Assembly (NCBI RefSeq): GCF_030410045.1
Contig: NZ_JAUFRA010000007.1
Span: forward strand, 186,001-250,000
Length of the DNA: 64,000 nucleotides
From: Marivivens donghaensis
GTDB taxonomy: Bacteria > Pseudomonadota > Alphaproteobacteria > Rhodobacterales > Rhodobacteraceae
Direction: 5' to 3'
The position numbers and the translations under genes are program-made. Positions within the stretch are counted from its first letter, which is position 1; every line of letters begins with the position of its first letter. Under the pieces are notes generated by a model. The model had not been told where the DNA came from and did not search any database. It worked only from the letters and a program-made list of their open reading frames with translations. Shown in pieces: positions 1 to 8,343 of the stretch.

Positions 1-937
1 GGCGGAAGTAGCGCGGGTCGATACGCATGATCACGTCACCCACTTTCAGCGCGGGGGCCAAGTCGCCGTTGATCCCTGTCACAGTCGCGACCTCATCGAC
101 GCCTTTGCCTGTGAACTCGACCGAAATGCCCAGCTCTGCGGCGGTCCACGTGATGAATTCGCGTACCGAATACTGAACGCCTGTCGCGATCACGAAATCC
201 TCTGGCGTCTCCTGTTGCAGCATCATCCACTGCATCCGCACGTAGTCTTTGGCGTGGCCCCAATCGCGCAGGCTGTCGATGTTGCCCATGTAGAGGCAAT
301 CTTCGAGGCCGAGCGCGATATTCGCCAATCCGCGGGTGATCTTGCGGGTCACAAATGTCTCACCACGACGCGGGGATTCATGGTTAAAGAGGATGCCGTT
401 GCAGGCATACATGCCGTAGCTTTCGCGGTAGTTCACGGCGATCCAATAGGCATACATTTTCGCCACCGCGTAGGGCGAACGCGGGTAAAACGGTGTCGTC
501 TCGCGCTGCGGGGTTTCTTGGACGAGGCCGAAGAGTTCAGAGGTCGAGGCCTGATAGAACCGCGTCTTTTTCTCGAGGCCTAGGAAACGGATCGCTTCGA
601 GGATACGCAGCGTGCCCATGGCGTCGACATCCGCAGTATATTCAGGTGCTTCGAACGACACAGCCACATGGGACTGTGCGCCCAAGTTATAGATCTCATC
701 GGGCTCAATATCGCGGATCAGGCGGGTCAGGTTCGACGTGTCCGTCAGATCGCCATAGTGCAGTTTGAAGCGCGCATTGTCGGTGTGTCGATCCTCGTAA
801 ATGTGGTCGACGCGCTGGGTGTTAAAGGATGATGCACGGCGTTTGATCCCGTGAACTTCATAGCCTTTAGACAATAGGAATTCCGCTAGGTAACTGCCGT
901 CTTGGCCAGTTACCCCCGTAATAAGAGCTTTTTTCAT
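1..937 (-). CDS. gmd: GDP-mannose 4,6-dehydratase, C-terminus cut by window edge
   Basis: Converts GDP-mannose to GDP-4-keto-6-deoxymannose, the branch point to GDP-fucose, GDP-rhamnose and related sugars of surface polysaccharides; cytosolic, NADP-dependent. I translated it directly from the minus strand: the ATG at 935-937 begins MKKALITGVTGQDGSYLAEF, with the Rossmann glycine motif TGVTGQDG at residues 7-14. The extended-SDR catalytic set is visible: STS at 131-133 and YAVAK at 156-160 (Tyr156, Lys160). About 312 residues are present of a family length near 350-370, so only the C-terminus is missing. It lies 5 bases downstream of the manC stop, so the two are probably one operon with linked GDP-mannose supply and use. 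Identification is firm. Confidence 0.95.
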   Translation of the reverse strand, partial: MKKALITGVTGQDGSYLAEFLLSKGYEVHGIKRRASSFNTQRVDHIYEDRHTDNARFKLHYGDLTDTSNLTRLIRDIEPDEIYNLGAQSHVAVSFEAPEYTADVDAMGTLRILEAIRFLGLEKKTRFYQASTSELFGLVQETPQRETTPFYPRSPYAVAKMYAYWIAVNYRESYGMYACNGILFNHESPRRGETFVTRKITRGLANIALGLEDCLYMGNIDSLRDWGHAKDYVRMQWMMLQQETPEDFVIATGVQYSVREFITWTAAELGISVEFTGKGVDEVATVTGINGDLAPALKVGDVIMRIDPRYFR

Positions 938-942
938 GAAGG

Positions 943-2359
943 TTAGCCTTTCGCTCCTTGTCCGCGAGCATAGACATCTTCGTATCGAATGATGTCATCT
1001 TCACCGAGGTAGGCACCCGTCTGGACCTCGATTAGGACCATCGGGACTTTGCCGGGATTTCTCATGCGATGTACCGCGCCGAGGGGGATGTAGACGGATT
1101 CATTTTCCGTCACCAATTGGACCTTGTCGTCGATGGTGACCTCGGCGGTGCCCGTCACGACAATCCAGTGTTCGGCACGGTGGTGGTGGCTCTGCAGGGA
1201 CAGCGCCGCACCGGGGTGCACATGAATGCGTTTGACCTGAAAACGGTCACTGATGGCGAGGCTTTCGAACCAGCCCCAAGGGCGGTGATCTTTGGGGAAG
1301 GTGGTCGCTTGCGTCGAGCCTTTGGCCTTGAGCACGTCGACGGCTTTTTTCACATCTTGGGCGCGGGACATGTCGGCGATCAAAACCGCATCGTTCATCG
1401 CGATGGCCATTACGTTTTTCAGGCCGATGCCCACGACCTCTAGTCGGTCGCTGTCAGACCGCAATAGGCTGTCGGCGCAATCAATCGCGAGAGGTGACGA
1501 CGCCGTTGGTATCCGCGTCGCTTTCCCGCCAGACGGCATCCCAGCCGCCCAAATCGGACCAGCCACCGTCAAAGGGCACGACCGACAGGTTGTCGGCCTT
1601 TTCCATAACGGCGTAGTCGATGGAGATGTCTTTGGCACCCGCCCAAGCCTCAGGCCCGAGGCGGCAGAAGCCGAGGTCGACATGACCCGTTTCAATCGCT
1701 GCCGTTACGGGGGCCATCAGGTCGGGGGCATGGGTTTCAAAGGCTGCGATGATGTCGCGGGCGCGGAAGAGGAATATACCTGCGTTCCAGAGGAACGACC
1801 CCTCGGCCAACATCTGTGCGGCGCGTTGGGCGTCTGGTTTTTCGACAAACCGTTTGAGCGCAACGGGTTGGCCGTCCGATGGGGTCGATAGTTCCAGATA
1901 GCCGTAGGCGGTTTCAGGATGGGTCGGGGTGATCCCAAAGGTCACGAGTTGACCGCTGTCAACGGCGCTGAGGCCAGCCTCAATCGCGGCTTTGAACGCC
2001 TTGGTATCAGGAATAATGTGGTCAGACGGGGCGACCAGCAGGACCGCATCAGGGTCTTTGCGCGCGACATAGAGGGCCGCGGCGAGGACCGCAGGCGCAG
2101 TGTTGCGGCCTTCGGGTTCGATCATAATCGCGCCGGGGTCGATGCCGACCTCTTGCAACTGCTCGGTCACGATGAACCTGAAATCGGAGTTGGTGATTAC
2201 GATTGGCGCTGCGAAATCGGTGCCTGTCATGCGGAGGGCTGAACCTTGAAACAGGGTTTTGTCACCAACGAGCGGCACGAACTGCTTTGGATAGGACTTA
2301 CGGGACAACGGCCAGAGCCGTGTGCCAGAACCGCCGCAAAGTATAATCGGTGTAATCAT
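943..2359 (-). pseudogene. manC: Mannose-1-phosphate guanylyltransferase / mannose-6-phosphate isomerase, frameshifted
   Basis: Bifunctional enzyme of GDP-mannose synthesis. The N-terminal part starts at 2359 and shows the nucleotidyltransferase signature GGSGTRLWPLSR (residues 9-20), FVEKP and a WSDLGGWDAVW stretch, then hits a TGA at 1481-1483 after VVTSRD. The following reading frame continues at once with AIDCADSLLRSDS and carries the complete C-terminal cupin (mannose-6-phosphate isomerase type II) domain, with SLQSHHHRAEHWIVV, to the stop at 943. Together the halves make one normal ~470-residue ManC, so the gene is broken between about 1481 and 1500. The offset fits loss of 2, 5, 8 or 11 bases or gain of one. 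The N-terminal piece ends at the natural domain boundary, so two separate active polypeptides or a sequencing error are both possible. Confidence 0.85.
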
Positions 2360-2722
2360 TTTCTATCCAAAAGCGTCGCAATTGGGCCGTGGTAGGGCCG
2401 TGGGGTAAATGTAGCAAGTGAACCGAAGTAAGTGCGGGGAAATTCCAAACATTTTCATAAAAATGTGCGGAACCTTCGCAGAGTATTTTGGGAAATGGTT
2501 AAAAATTCGAGAAGAAATAAGCAGTGATTTGAAAGACTCGGCGGCCAGATTTCAAATGGGAAAATTCACTGTCATAAGTGGACTGAAAGGGGTCATGATT
2601 TGAAAGTTGATAAATTTGCAGGTCAAAAGATTGCAAATTAGCATCAATACAGTCAAAAGACCCATTTCAAAATTCGCGGCAAAACAGGATTATAGCTGAA
2701 ACTTCCATTCTAGGTGACAGCA
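2360..2722. other. AT-rich intergenic region between manC and putA (divergent promoters)
   Basis: This 363-base gap separates divergently transcribed manC and putA and is clearly richer in A+T than the flanking genes. I see no convincing gene; a 61-codon open frame from a GTG at 2418 lacks a ribosome site and protein-like composition. It holds repeats: TGATTTGAAAG at 2525-2535 and 2596-2606, GTCAAAAGA at 2622-2630 and 2652-2660 (30 bases apart, about three helical turns), and the inverted repeat listed separately. Promoters for both neighbours must lie here, but I cannot pick a convincing -35/-10 pair. Confidence 0.6.
2613..2639. promoter_or_regulatory. Inverted repeat, candidate operator of putA
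   Basis: Perfect 8-bp arms AATTTGCA (2613-2620) and TGCAAATT (2632-2639) separated by 11 bases, 84 bases upstream of the putA ATG at 2723. One GTCAAAAGA repeat sits between the arms and a second follows 30 bases later. Proline catabolic genes of alphaproteobacteria are often controlled by an Lrp-type regulator (PutR); no such gene lies in this window. That this is the operator is an inference from position and symmetry. Confidence 0.4.
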
Positions 2723-5700
2723 ATGCCTGCACGGCCCATGACCGCGTTCACACGCTCTATGAAATTCGCTCCCGAAGCTGACCTGCTTCAATCGCTGATC
2801 CAGCAGGCCGATTTGTCGGCAGAGACGCGCACCAAAATCTCGGCGCGTGCGGCGGGCTTGGTTCGGAATATCCGCACCTCTGCGGACCCGAGCCTGATGG
2901 AGCACTTCCTGTCCGAATACGGATTATCGACCCGCGAGGGCGTCGCGCTTATGTGCTTGGCCGAAGCCATGTTGCGCGTGCCAGATGCGGACACCATCGA
3001 CGCACTGATCGAGGATAAGATCGCGCCGTCGGATTGGGGTAAACACTTGGGTGAAGCGTCATCGTCGCTGGTGAACGCTTCGACTTGGGCGCTGATGCTG
3101 ACGGGCCGCGTGCTCGACGATGAAAAGCCGGGGATGGCTGGTGTTCTACGTGGCGCGATCAAACGTCTGGGCGAACCTGTGATCCGCACCGCCGTTGGGC
3201 GTGCGATGAAGGAAATGGGACGCCAGTTCGTTCTGGGCGAAACCATCGCAAAGGCGCTCGACCGCGCGGCAAAGCTAGAGGCGCAAGGCTACACCTACAG
3301 CTACGATATGCTGGGCGAGGCGGCGCGGACTGCAGAGGATGCCCGCCGTTATGCGATCGCCTATTCCAACGCTATCGATGGGATCGCGGCGTCGTGCACC
3401 AAAGGCAGTGTTGAAGCGAACCCTGGGATTTCGATCAAACTCTCCGCGCTTCACCCGCGTTACGAGGTCGCCCACGAGGACCGCGTGATTGCCGAACTGG
3501 TGCCCGTGGTTCTGGAACTTGCGCAAAAGGCCAAAGCGGCAGGGATGGGGTTCAACATCGACGCCGAAGAACAGGATCGTCTGGTTCTGTCGCTCAAGGT
3601 GATTGAGGCTGTTCTGTCCGACGAAAGCCTCGCGGGTTGGGACGGGTTTGGTGTTGTGGTTCAGGCATACGGTAAGCGGGCAGGGGCGGCGCTGGATTGG
3701 CTTTATGAAACCGCAACACGCCTCGACCGTCGGATCATGGTGCGCCTTGTAAAGGGTGCCTATTGGGACACGGAAATGAAACTGGCGCAGGTGCAAGGCC
3801 TCGACGGGTTTTCGCTGTTCACCTCGAAGGTTGCGACCGATGTGAGCTATATTTCCAACGCGAAAAAGCTGTTTGATTACACCGATCGCATCTACCCACA
3901 GTTCGCGACACATAACGCCCATACCGTTGCCGCTATTCTGGAGATGGCAGAGGGTCGTCCGTTCGAATTCCAGCGCCTTCATGGCATGGGCGAACGTCTG
4001 CATGACATCGTGCTCAAGGATACCAAAGGTCGCTGCCGCATTTATGCGCCTGTCGGCGCACATCGTGACCTGCTCGCTTACCTCGTGCGTCGCTTGCTCG
4101 AAAACGGTGCGAACTCGTCGTTCGTGCACCAGATCGTGGACGAGGCCGTTTCGCCCGAATTGATCGCGACCGACCCGTTTGAAGCGGTCAAGACAGCGAC
4201 GGCCCCAACAGGCCTTGTCCTCCCGTCCGAGATTTTCGGCGCTGGTCGCACAAACTCCAAGGGTTGGGATTTGAGCGATGAACAAACGCTGGCAGAGGTC
4301 TTTGCCGCGCGCGATGTGGCCTTGCCCAACGCTGGCCCAATCACGGTATCGCCAGCCACAGGCGTGGAGGTTCCCGTGATCAATCCTGCAACGGGTGAAA
4401 CCATCGCGACCGTGGTCGAGGCTGACAGCGCAACCGTTGAACGCGCCATTGCGGATGCAAAGGTGTGGTATGCGCCTGTTGCTGAACGTGCGGCGGTCTT
4501 GCGCAAGGCGGCTGACCTTTACGAGGAAAACTACGGTCTGATCTTTGCGGCCCTTGCCCAAGAGGCAGGCAAGACGTTGCTCGATGCTGTTGGTGAAGTG
4601 CGCGAGGCGGTCGATTTCTTGCGTTACTACGCGGATCAGGCCGAAGAGGCAGATCATTTCCCGCGGGGCATCTTTACCGCGATCAGCCCGTGGAACTTCC
4701 CCTTGGCGATTTTCACGGGCCAGATCGCGGCAGCGCTGGCTGTCGGGAACGCGGTCTTGGCGAAACCAGCAGAGCAAACGCCTGTTGTTGCCACCATCGC
4801 CGTGCGCCTGATGATCGAAGCAGGTGTTCCCGCCTCTGCGCTGCAATTGCTGCCGGGGCAGGGCGGCACAGTTGGTGCTGCGCTGACATCGGACAAACGG
4901 ATTGCGGGTGTGGTGTTCACAGGCTCGACCGACACGGCGTTGATCATCCGCAAGTCCATGGCGAAGCATATGTCGCCGTCTGCGCCGCTGATCGCGGAAA
5001 CAGGTGGTCTGAATGCGATGATCGTCGACTCGACCGCGCTGCCTGAACAGGCGGTGCGCGATGTCGTGGCCTCGGCCTTCCAATCGGCGGGTCAGCGGTG
5101 TTCCGCCCTGCGCTGCCTCTACATCCAAGAGGACGTCGCCCCGCATGTGATCGACATGATTAAGGGCGCGATGGACGAGCTGGTTGTTGGTAATCCGTGG
5201 AGCCTGAACACTGACGTCGGCCCAGTCATCGATCAAGACGCTTATTCAGAAATCGGCGCCTATATCGACGCCGCCAATGGGTCCGTCCTGCATCAACTGC
5301 CCGTGCCCAATGCTGGGAACTTCATCGCGCCGACCATGATCAAGTTGAACGGGATCGAAGATCTAGAGCGCGAGATTTTCGGACCAGTGCTGCATGTCGC
5401 GACCTTTAAGGGGGCGAACCTGCAAAAGGTGATTGATGCGGTGAACGCAAAGGGCTTTGGCCTGACCTTTGGTCTGCACACCCGCATTGATAATCGCGTC
5501 CAAGAAGTCGCGGACGGTATCCATGTCGGGAACCTCTATGTGAACCGTAACCAGATCGGTGCAGTCGTCGGTAGCCAGCCGTTTGGCGGTGAGGGGCTGT
5601 CGGGCACTGGGCCAAAAGCTGGCGGTCCGCAGTACCTCTATCGATTTGCGGCACCGAAATCGGCAGCAAAGGGCGCGGATTGGGAAACGGCTGCGGACCT

Positions 5701-6124
5701 GTCGGATACCCAAGACGCAATCAACGCGGCCAAGTCTAATGGCATCATTCGTCAGATCGAACTCCCCGGTCCAACGGGTGAGGCCAACACGCTCTCTATC
5801 CTGCCGCGTGGCCCGATCCTCTGTATGGGTCCAGGGGTAGAGGCTGTAGCGGCACAGGTCGCAGCGGTCGAAGCCTTGGGCGGTGTTGCGATCGCGGTGC
5901 AAGGTGAACTGGCGCCCTCTGCCCTCGCCACGCTGAACGGGTTCCACGGTGCGATCTGGTGGGGCAACGGTGCGCGCCCCTATGTGGAGGCACTGGCGCG
6001 TCGTAAGGGGCCGATCATTCCGCTGATCACGGATATGCCTGACCTTGGTCATGTGACGCACGAACGGCACCTGTGCATCGACACAACAGCCGCAGGGGGC
6101 AACGCGGCCCTGCTCGCTGGATAA
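2723..6124 (+). CDS. putA: Bifunctional proline dehydrogenase / delta-1-pyrroline-5-carboxylate dehydrogenase
   Basis: Oxidises proline to glutamate in two steps, FAD-dependent then NAD-dependent, at the inner face of the membrane. The start chosen is the ATG at 2723 because AGGTGA (2712-2717) is well spaced before it; a GTG at 2714 and ATGs at 2738 and 2759 are also in frame. The product has 1133 residues. The proline dehydrogenase barrel occupies roughly residues 90-430 (MVRLVKGAYWDTEMK near 338). The aldehyde dehydrogenase half shows catalytic Glu759 in AETGG and Cys793 in SAGQRCSALR. A C-terminal ~120-residue extension follows, as in long PutA proteins. No ribbon-helix-helix DNA-binding domain is seen at the N-terminus, so it should not be the trifunctional self-repressing type. 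Confidence 0.95.
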   Translation: MPARPMTAFTRSMKFAPEADLLQSLIQQADLSAETRTKISARAAGLVRNIRTSADPSLMEHFLSEYGLSTREGVALMCLAEAMLRVPDADTIDALIEDKIAPSDWGKHLGEASSSLVNASTWALMLTGRVLDDEKPGMAGVLRGAIKRLGEPVIRTAVGRAMKEMGRQFVLGETIAKALDRAAKLEAQGYTYSYDMLGEAARTAEDARRYAIAYSNAIDGIAASCTKGSVEANPGISIKLSALHPRYEVAHEDRVIAELVPVVLELAQKAKAAGMGFNIDAEEQDRLVLSLKVIEAVLSDESLAGWDGFGVVVQAYGKRAGAALDWLYETATRLDRRIMVRLVKGAYWDTEMKLAQVQGLDGFSLFTSKVATDVSYISNAKKLFDYTDRIYPQFATHNAHTVAAILEMAEGRPFEFQRLHGMGERLHDIVLKDTKGRCRIYAPVGAHRDLLAYLVRRLLENGANSSFVHQIVDEAVSPELIATDPFEAVKTATAPTGLVLPSEIFGAGRTNSKGWDLSDEQTLAEVFAARDVALPNAGPITVSPATGVEVPVINPATGETIATVVEADSATVERAIADAKVWYAPVAERAAVLRKAADLYEENYGLIFAALAQEAGKTLLDAVGEVREAVDFLRYYADQAEEADHFPRGIFTAISPWNFPLAIFTGQIAAALAVGNAVLAKPAEQTPVVATIAVRLMIEAGVPASALQLLPGQGGTVGAALTSDKRIAGVVFTGSTDTALIIRKSMAKHMSPSAPLIAETGGLNAMIVDSTALPEQAVRDVVASAFQSAGQRCSALRCLYIQEDVAPHVIDMIKGAMDELVVGNPWSLNTDVGPVIDQDAYSEIGAYIDAANGSVLHQLPVPNAGNFIAPTMIKLNGIEDLEREIFGPVLHVATFKGANLQKVIDAVNAKGFGLTFGLHTRIDNRVQEVADGIHVGNLYVNRNQIGAVVGSQPFGGEGLSGTGPKAGGPQYLYRFAAPKSAAKGADWETAADLSDTQDAINAAKSNGIIRQIELPGPTGEANTLSILPRGPILCMGPGVEAVAAQVAAVEALGGVAIAVQGELAPSALATLNGFHGAIWWGNGARPYVEALARRKGPIIPLITDMPDLGHVTHERHLCIDTTAAGGNAALLAG

Positions 6125-6128
6125 ACGA

Positions 6129-6156
6129 AAACGCCCGCCACATTCGGCGGGCGTTT
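6129..6156. terminator. Bidirectional terminator between putA and ugd
   Basis: Arms AAACGCCCGCC (6129-6139) and GGCGGGCGTTT (6146-6156) form an 11-bp stem with a 6-base loop. A-tracts and T-tracts flank it on both sides, so it can serve both convergent genes. The putA stop is at 6122-6124 and the ugd stop at 6160-6162. Confidence 0.85.
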
Positions 6157-6159
6157 CTC

Positions 6160-7323
6160 TTAGTCCTCGCCAAAGAGGTCGCGGGTAAAGACCTTATCCG
6201 CGACATCCCGAATATCGTCGGTCATGCGGTTGGCGATGATCACATCGCATTGGTCTTTGAAGGCGTTCAGGTCGTGGATAACCTCTGACCCAAAGAAATC
6301 AGGCGCGTCGAGGACGGGCTCGTAGACCACGACTTTGATCCCTTTGGCCTTCACCCGTTTCATGATGCCTTGCACCGACGACTGGCGGTAATTGTCCGAG
6401 CCCGCTTTCATGACGGGGCGATAGACGCCAACCTGTTTCGGCTTCATCTCAATGATACGGTCAGACAGGTAGTCTTTGCGCGTGCGGTTCGCGTCCACAA
6501 TCGCAGCAATGAGGTTCTGCGGCACCTCAGAGTAGTTTGCGAGGAGCTGCTTGGTATCCTTGGGCAGACAGTAGCCGCCGTAGCCAAAGGACGGGTTGTT
6601 ATAGTGGCTGCCGATGCGGGGATCGAGGCTTACGCCTTCGATAACCTGACGGCTGTCCATGCCGCGCGACAGGGCATAGCTGTCGAGTTCGTTAAAGAAC
6701 GCGACGCGCATGGCGAGGTAGGTATTGGCAAAGAGTTTGATCGCTTCGGCCTCGGACGGGTCGGTGAAAAGAACCTCAACGTCTTTGGTGATTGCCCCTT
6801 CAAGCAGAACATCGGCAAAGCGGCGGGCGCGGTCCGAGCGTTCGCCAACGATGATCCGGCTGGGGTGCAGGTTGTCATAGAGGGCGCGGCCTTCGCGCAG
6901 GAATTCGGGCGAAAAGATCACTTGATCCGTGTTCAGTTCTTCGCGAACCCGTTCGACAAAGCCCACGGGGATCGTCGATTTAACGACAATCGTTGCCTTG
7001 GGGTTCTGTGCAATAACGGCACGGATGATATCCTCGACCGAGGAGGTGTCAAAGTAGTTATTTTGCGGATCATAGTTCGTGGGCGTCGCGACGATCACAA
7101 ACTCTGCATCGCGGTAGGCATCGGTGCTGGTCGTCGCAGAGAGGCGCAGGTCGCCGCGCGACAGATACTCTTCCATCTCTTTGTCAACGATGGGGCATTT
7201 GCCACCGTTCACCATTTGCACGCGGTTTTCCGAAATATCGACTGCGGTCACCTCATTGTTCTGCGACAAAAGCACAGCGTTCGAGAGGCCCACATAGCCC
7301 AGTCCTGCAACGGCAATCTTCAT
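6160..7323 (-). CDS. ugd: UDP-glucose 6-dehydrogenase
   Basis: Oxidises UDP-glucose to UDP-glucuronate with two NAD+, a precursor for acidic exopolysaccharide and capsule. The product has 387 residues, the length of the short E. coli-type Ugd, which it closely resembles in motif order. Start is the ATG at 7321-7323 (MKIAVAGLGYVGLSNAVLL); upstream in-frame codons overlap the epimerase gene and are not needed. The NAD-binding GLGYVG is at residues 7-12, the substrate loop EAIKLFANTYLAMR around Lys196, and the catalytic cysteine is Cys252 in GYGGYCLPKD. The start lies one base after the stop of the UDP-glucuronate epimerase gene, so the two are co-transcribed and their reactions are consecutive. 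Confidence 0.96.
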   Translation of the reverse strand: MKIAVAGLGYVGLSNAVLLSQNNEVTAVDISENRVQMVNGGKCPIVDKEMEEYLSRGDLRLSATTSTDAYRDAEFVIVATPTNYDPQNNYFDTSSVEDIIRAVIAQNPKATIVVKSTIPVGFVERVREELNTDQVIFSPEFLREGRALYDNLHPSRIIVGERSDRARRFADVLLEGAITKDVEVLFTDPSEAEAIKLFANTYLAMRVAFFNELDSYALSRGMDSRQVIEGVSLDPRIGSHYNNPSFGYGGYCLPKDTKQLLANYSEVPQNLIAAIVDANRTRKDYLSDRIIEMKPKQVGVYRPVMKAGSDNYRQSSVQGIMKRVKAKGIKVVVYEPVLDAPDFFGSEVIHDLNAFKDQCDVIIANRMTDDIRDVADKVFTRDLFGED

Positions 7324-7324
7324 C

Positions 7325-8341
7325 TTAGACCTCGTAGTAATCGCGATACCAATCGACAAAGGCTTGCACCCCGTCGCGGACATTCGTTTGTGGTTTGTAA
7401 CCCGTCAGCGTCTGCAAAAGCGAGGCATCGGCCCACGTCGCGGGCACGTCGCCCGCCTGCATTGGCATCATGTTGCGGGTTGCGGTTTTGCCTGTCGCCT
7501 CTTCGATCGCGGCGATGAAATCGGTCAATTGCACACTGTCAGAGTTGCCAATGTTCACCACGCGCCACGGGGCCACAGGGGAAAGGCTGTCGCCCTCGGG
7601 CACCTTGTCCAGACGTTTGGGAACTGCGTCAATCAGTAGGCGGATGCCTTCGACGAGGTCGGTCACATAGGTGAAGTCGCGCTTCATATCGCCGTGGTTA
7701 TAAACGTCGATCGGATCACCATTCAGAATCGCCTTTGTGAATTTGAACAGTGCCATATCGGGGCGTCCCCACGGGCCGTAGACGGTAAAGAAGCGGAACA
7801 TCGTAACGGGCAGGTGGTAGAGGTGCGCATAGGAATGTGCCATCGCCTCTGTCGCCTTTTTCGTAGCGGCGTAGAAGGACATCTGATGGTCCGCTTTGAC
7901 CGTTTCCTGATAAGGCATCACCGTGTTCGCACCATAGGCCGACGAGGTCGAGGCCAGCAGCATGTGTGCGGGTGGATAGGCGCGGGCGGCCTCTAGAATT
8001 TCAAAGGTGCCGACGATGTTGCTTTCCAGATAGGCACGCGGATTGTCGATCGAATACCGCACGCCTGCCTGTGCTGCGAGGTGGATGATGACGTCAGGGG
8101 TTTCCTCGGCAAAGAGGGACATCATCAGGCCCGGCGCTTCGATATTGTCGTTGATGACGCGGAAATTCGGGTTCTGTAGCAGGATCGACTGGCGGCGCTG
8201 TTTCAACGCGACATCGTAGTAGTCCGACAGGTTGTCGATGCCGACAACACGGAACCCATCGTCGAGCAGCTTTTGGCAAAGGTGAAACCCGATAAAGCCC
8301 GAAGAGCCCGTTACCAGTGCGGTTCGTTGTTGCGTCGTCAT
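7325..8341 (-). CDS. NAD-dependent epimerase, UDP-glucuronate 4-epimerase type
   Basis: Extended short-chain dehydrogenase/reductase of 338 residues. TGSSGFIG (residues 11-18) binds NAD; the STSS near 131-134 and Tyr157/Lys161 (FYAATK) form the catalytic triad. The sequence pattern (DNLSDYYDVALKQRR near the N-terminus, FRFFTVYGPWGRPDMALFKF in the middle) is that of UDP-glucuronate 4-epimerases (LspL/CapI-like), which give UDP-galacturonate. Its place directly before ugd, which makes UDP-glucuronate, supports this. The start at 8341 is 2 bases after the phosphomannomutase stop. UDP-glucose 4-epimerase is a less likely alternative. Confidence 0.88.
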   Translation of the reverse strand: MTTQQRTALVTGSSGFIGFHLCQKLLDDGFRVVGIDNLSDYYDVALKQRRQSILLQNPNFRVINDNIEAPGLMMSLFAEETPDVIIHLAAQAGVRYSIDNPRAYLESNIVGTFEILEAARAYPPAHMLLASTSSAYGANTVMPYQETVKADHQMSFYAATKKATEAMAHSYAHLYHLPVTMFRFFTVYGPWGRPDMALFKFTKAILNGDPIDVYNHGDMKRDFTYVTDLVEGIRLLIDAVPKRLDKVPEGDSLSPVAPWRVVNIGNSDSVQLTDFIAAIEEATGKTATRNMMPMQAGDVPATWADASLLQTLTGYKPQTNVRDGVQAFVDWYRDYYEV

Positions 8342-8343
8342 CC

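Noticed and set aside
2418..2603. 61-codon frame from GTG in the manC-putA gap
   Set aside because: No ribosome site, and it runs through direct repeats in an AT-rich promoter region; no family resemblance.
3275..5236. 653-codon open frame on the minus strand
   Set aside because: It is antisense to putA, whose motifs and length are complete; the composition (rich in Arg, His, Gln) is that of a shadow frame.
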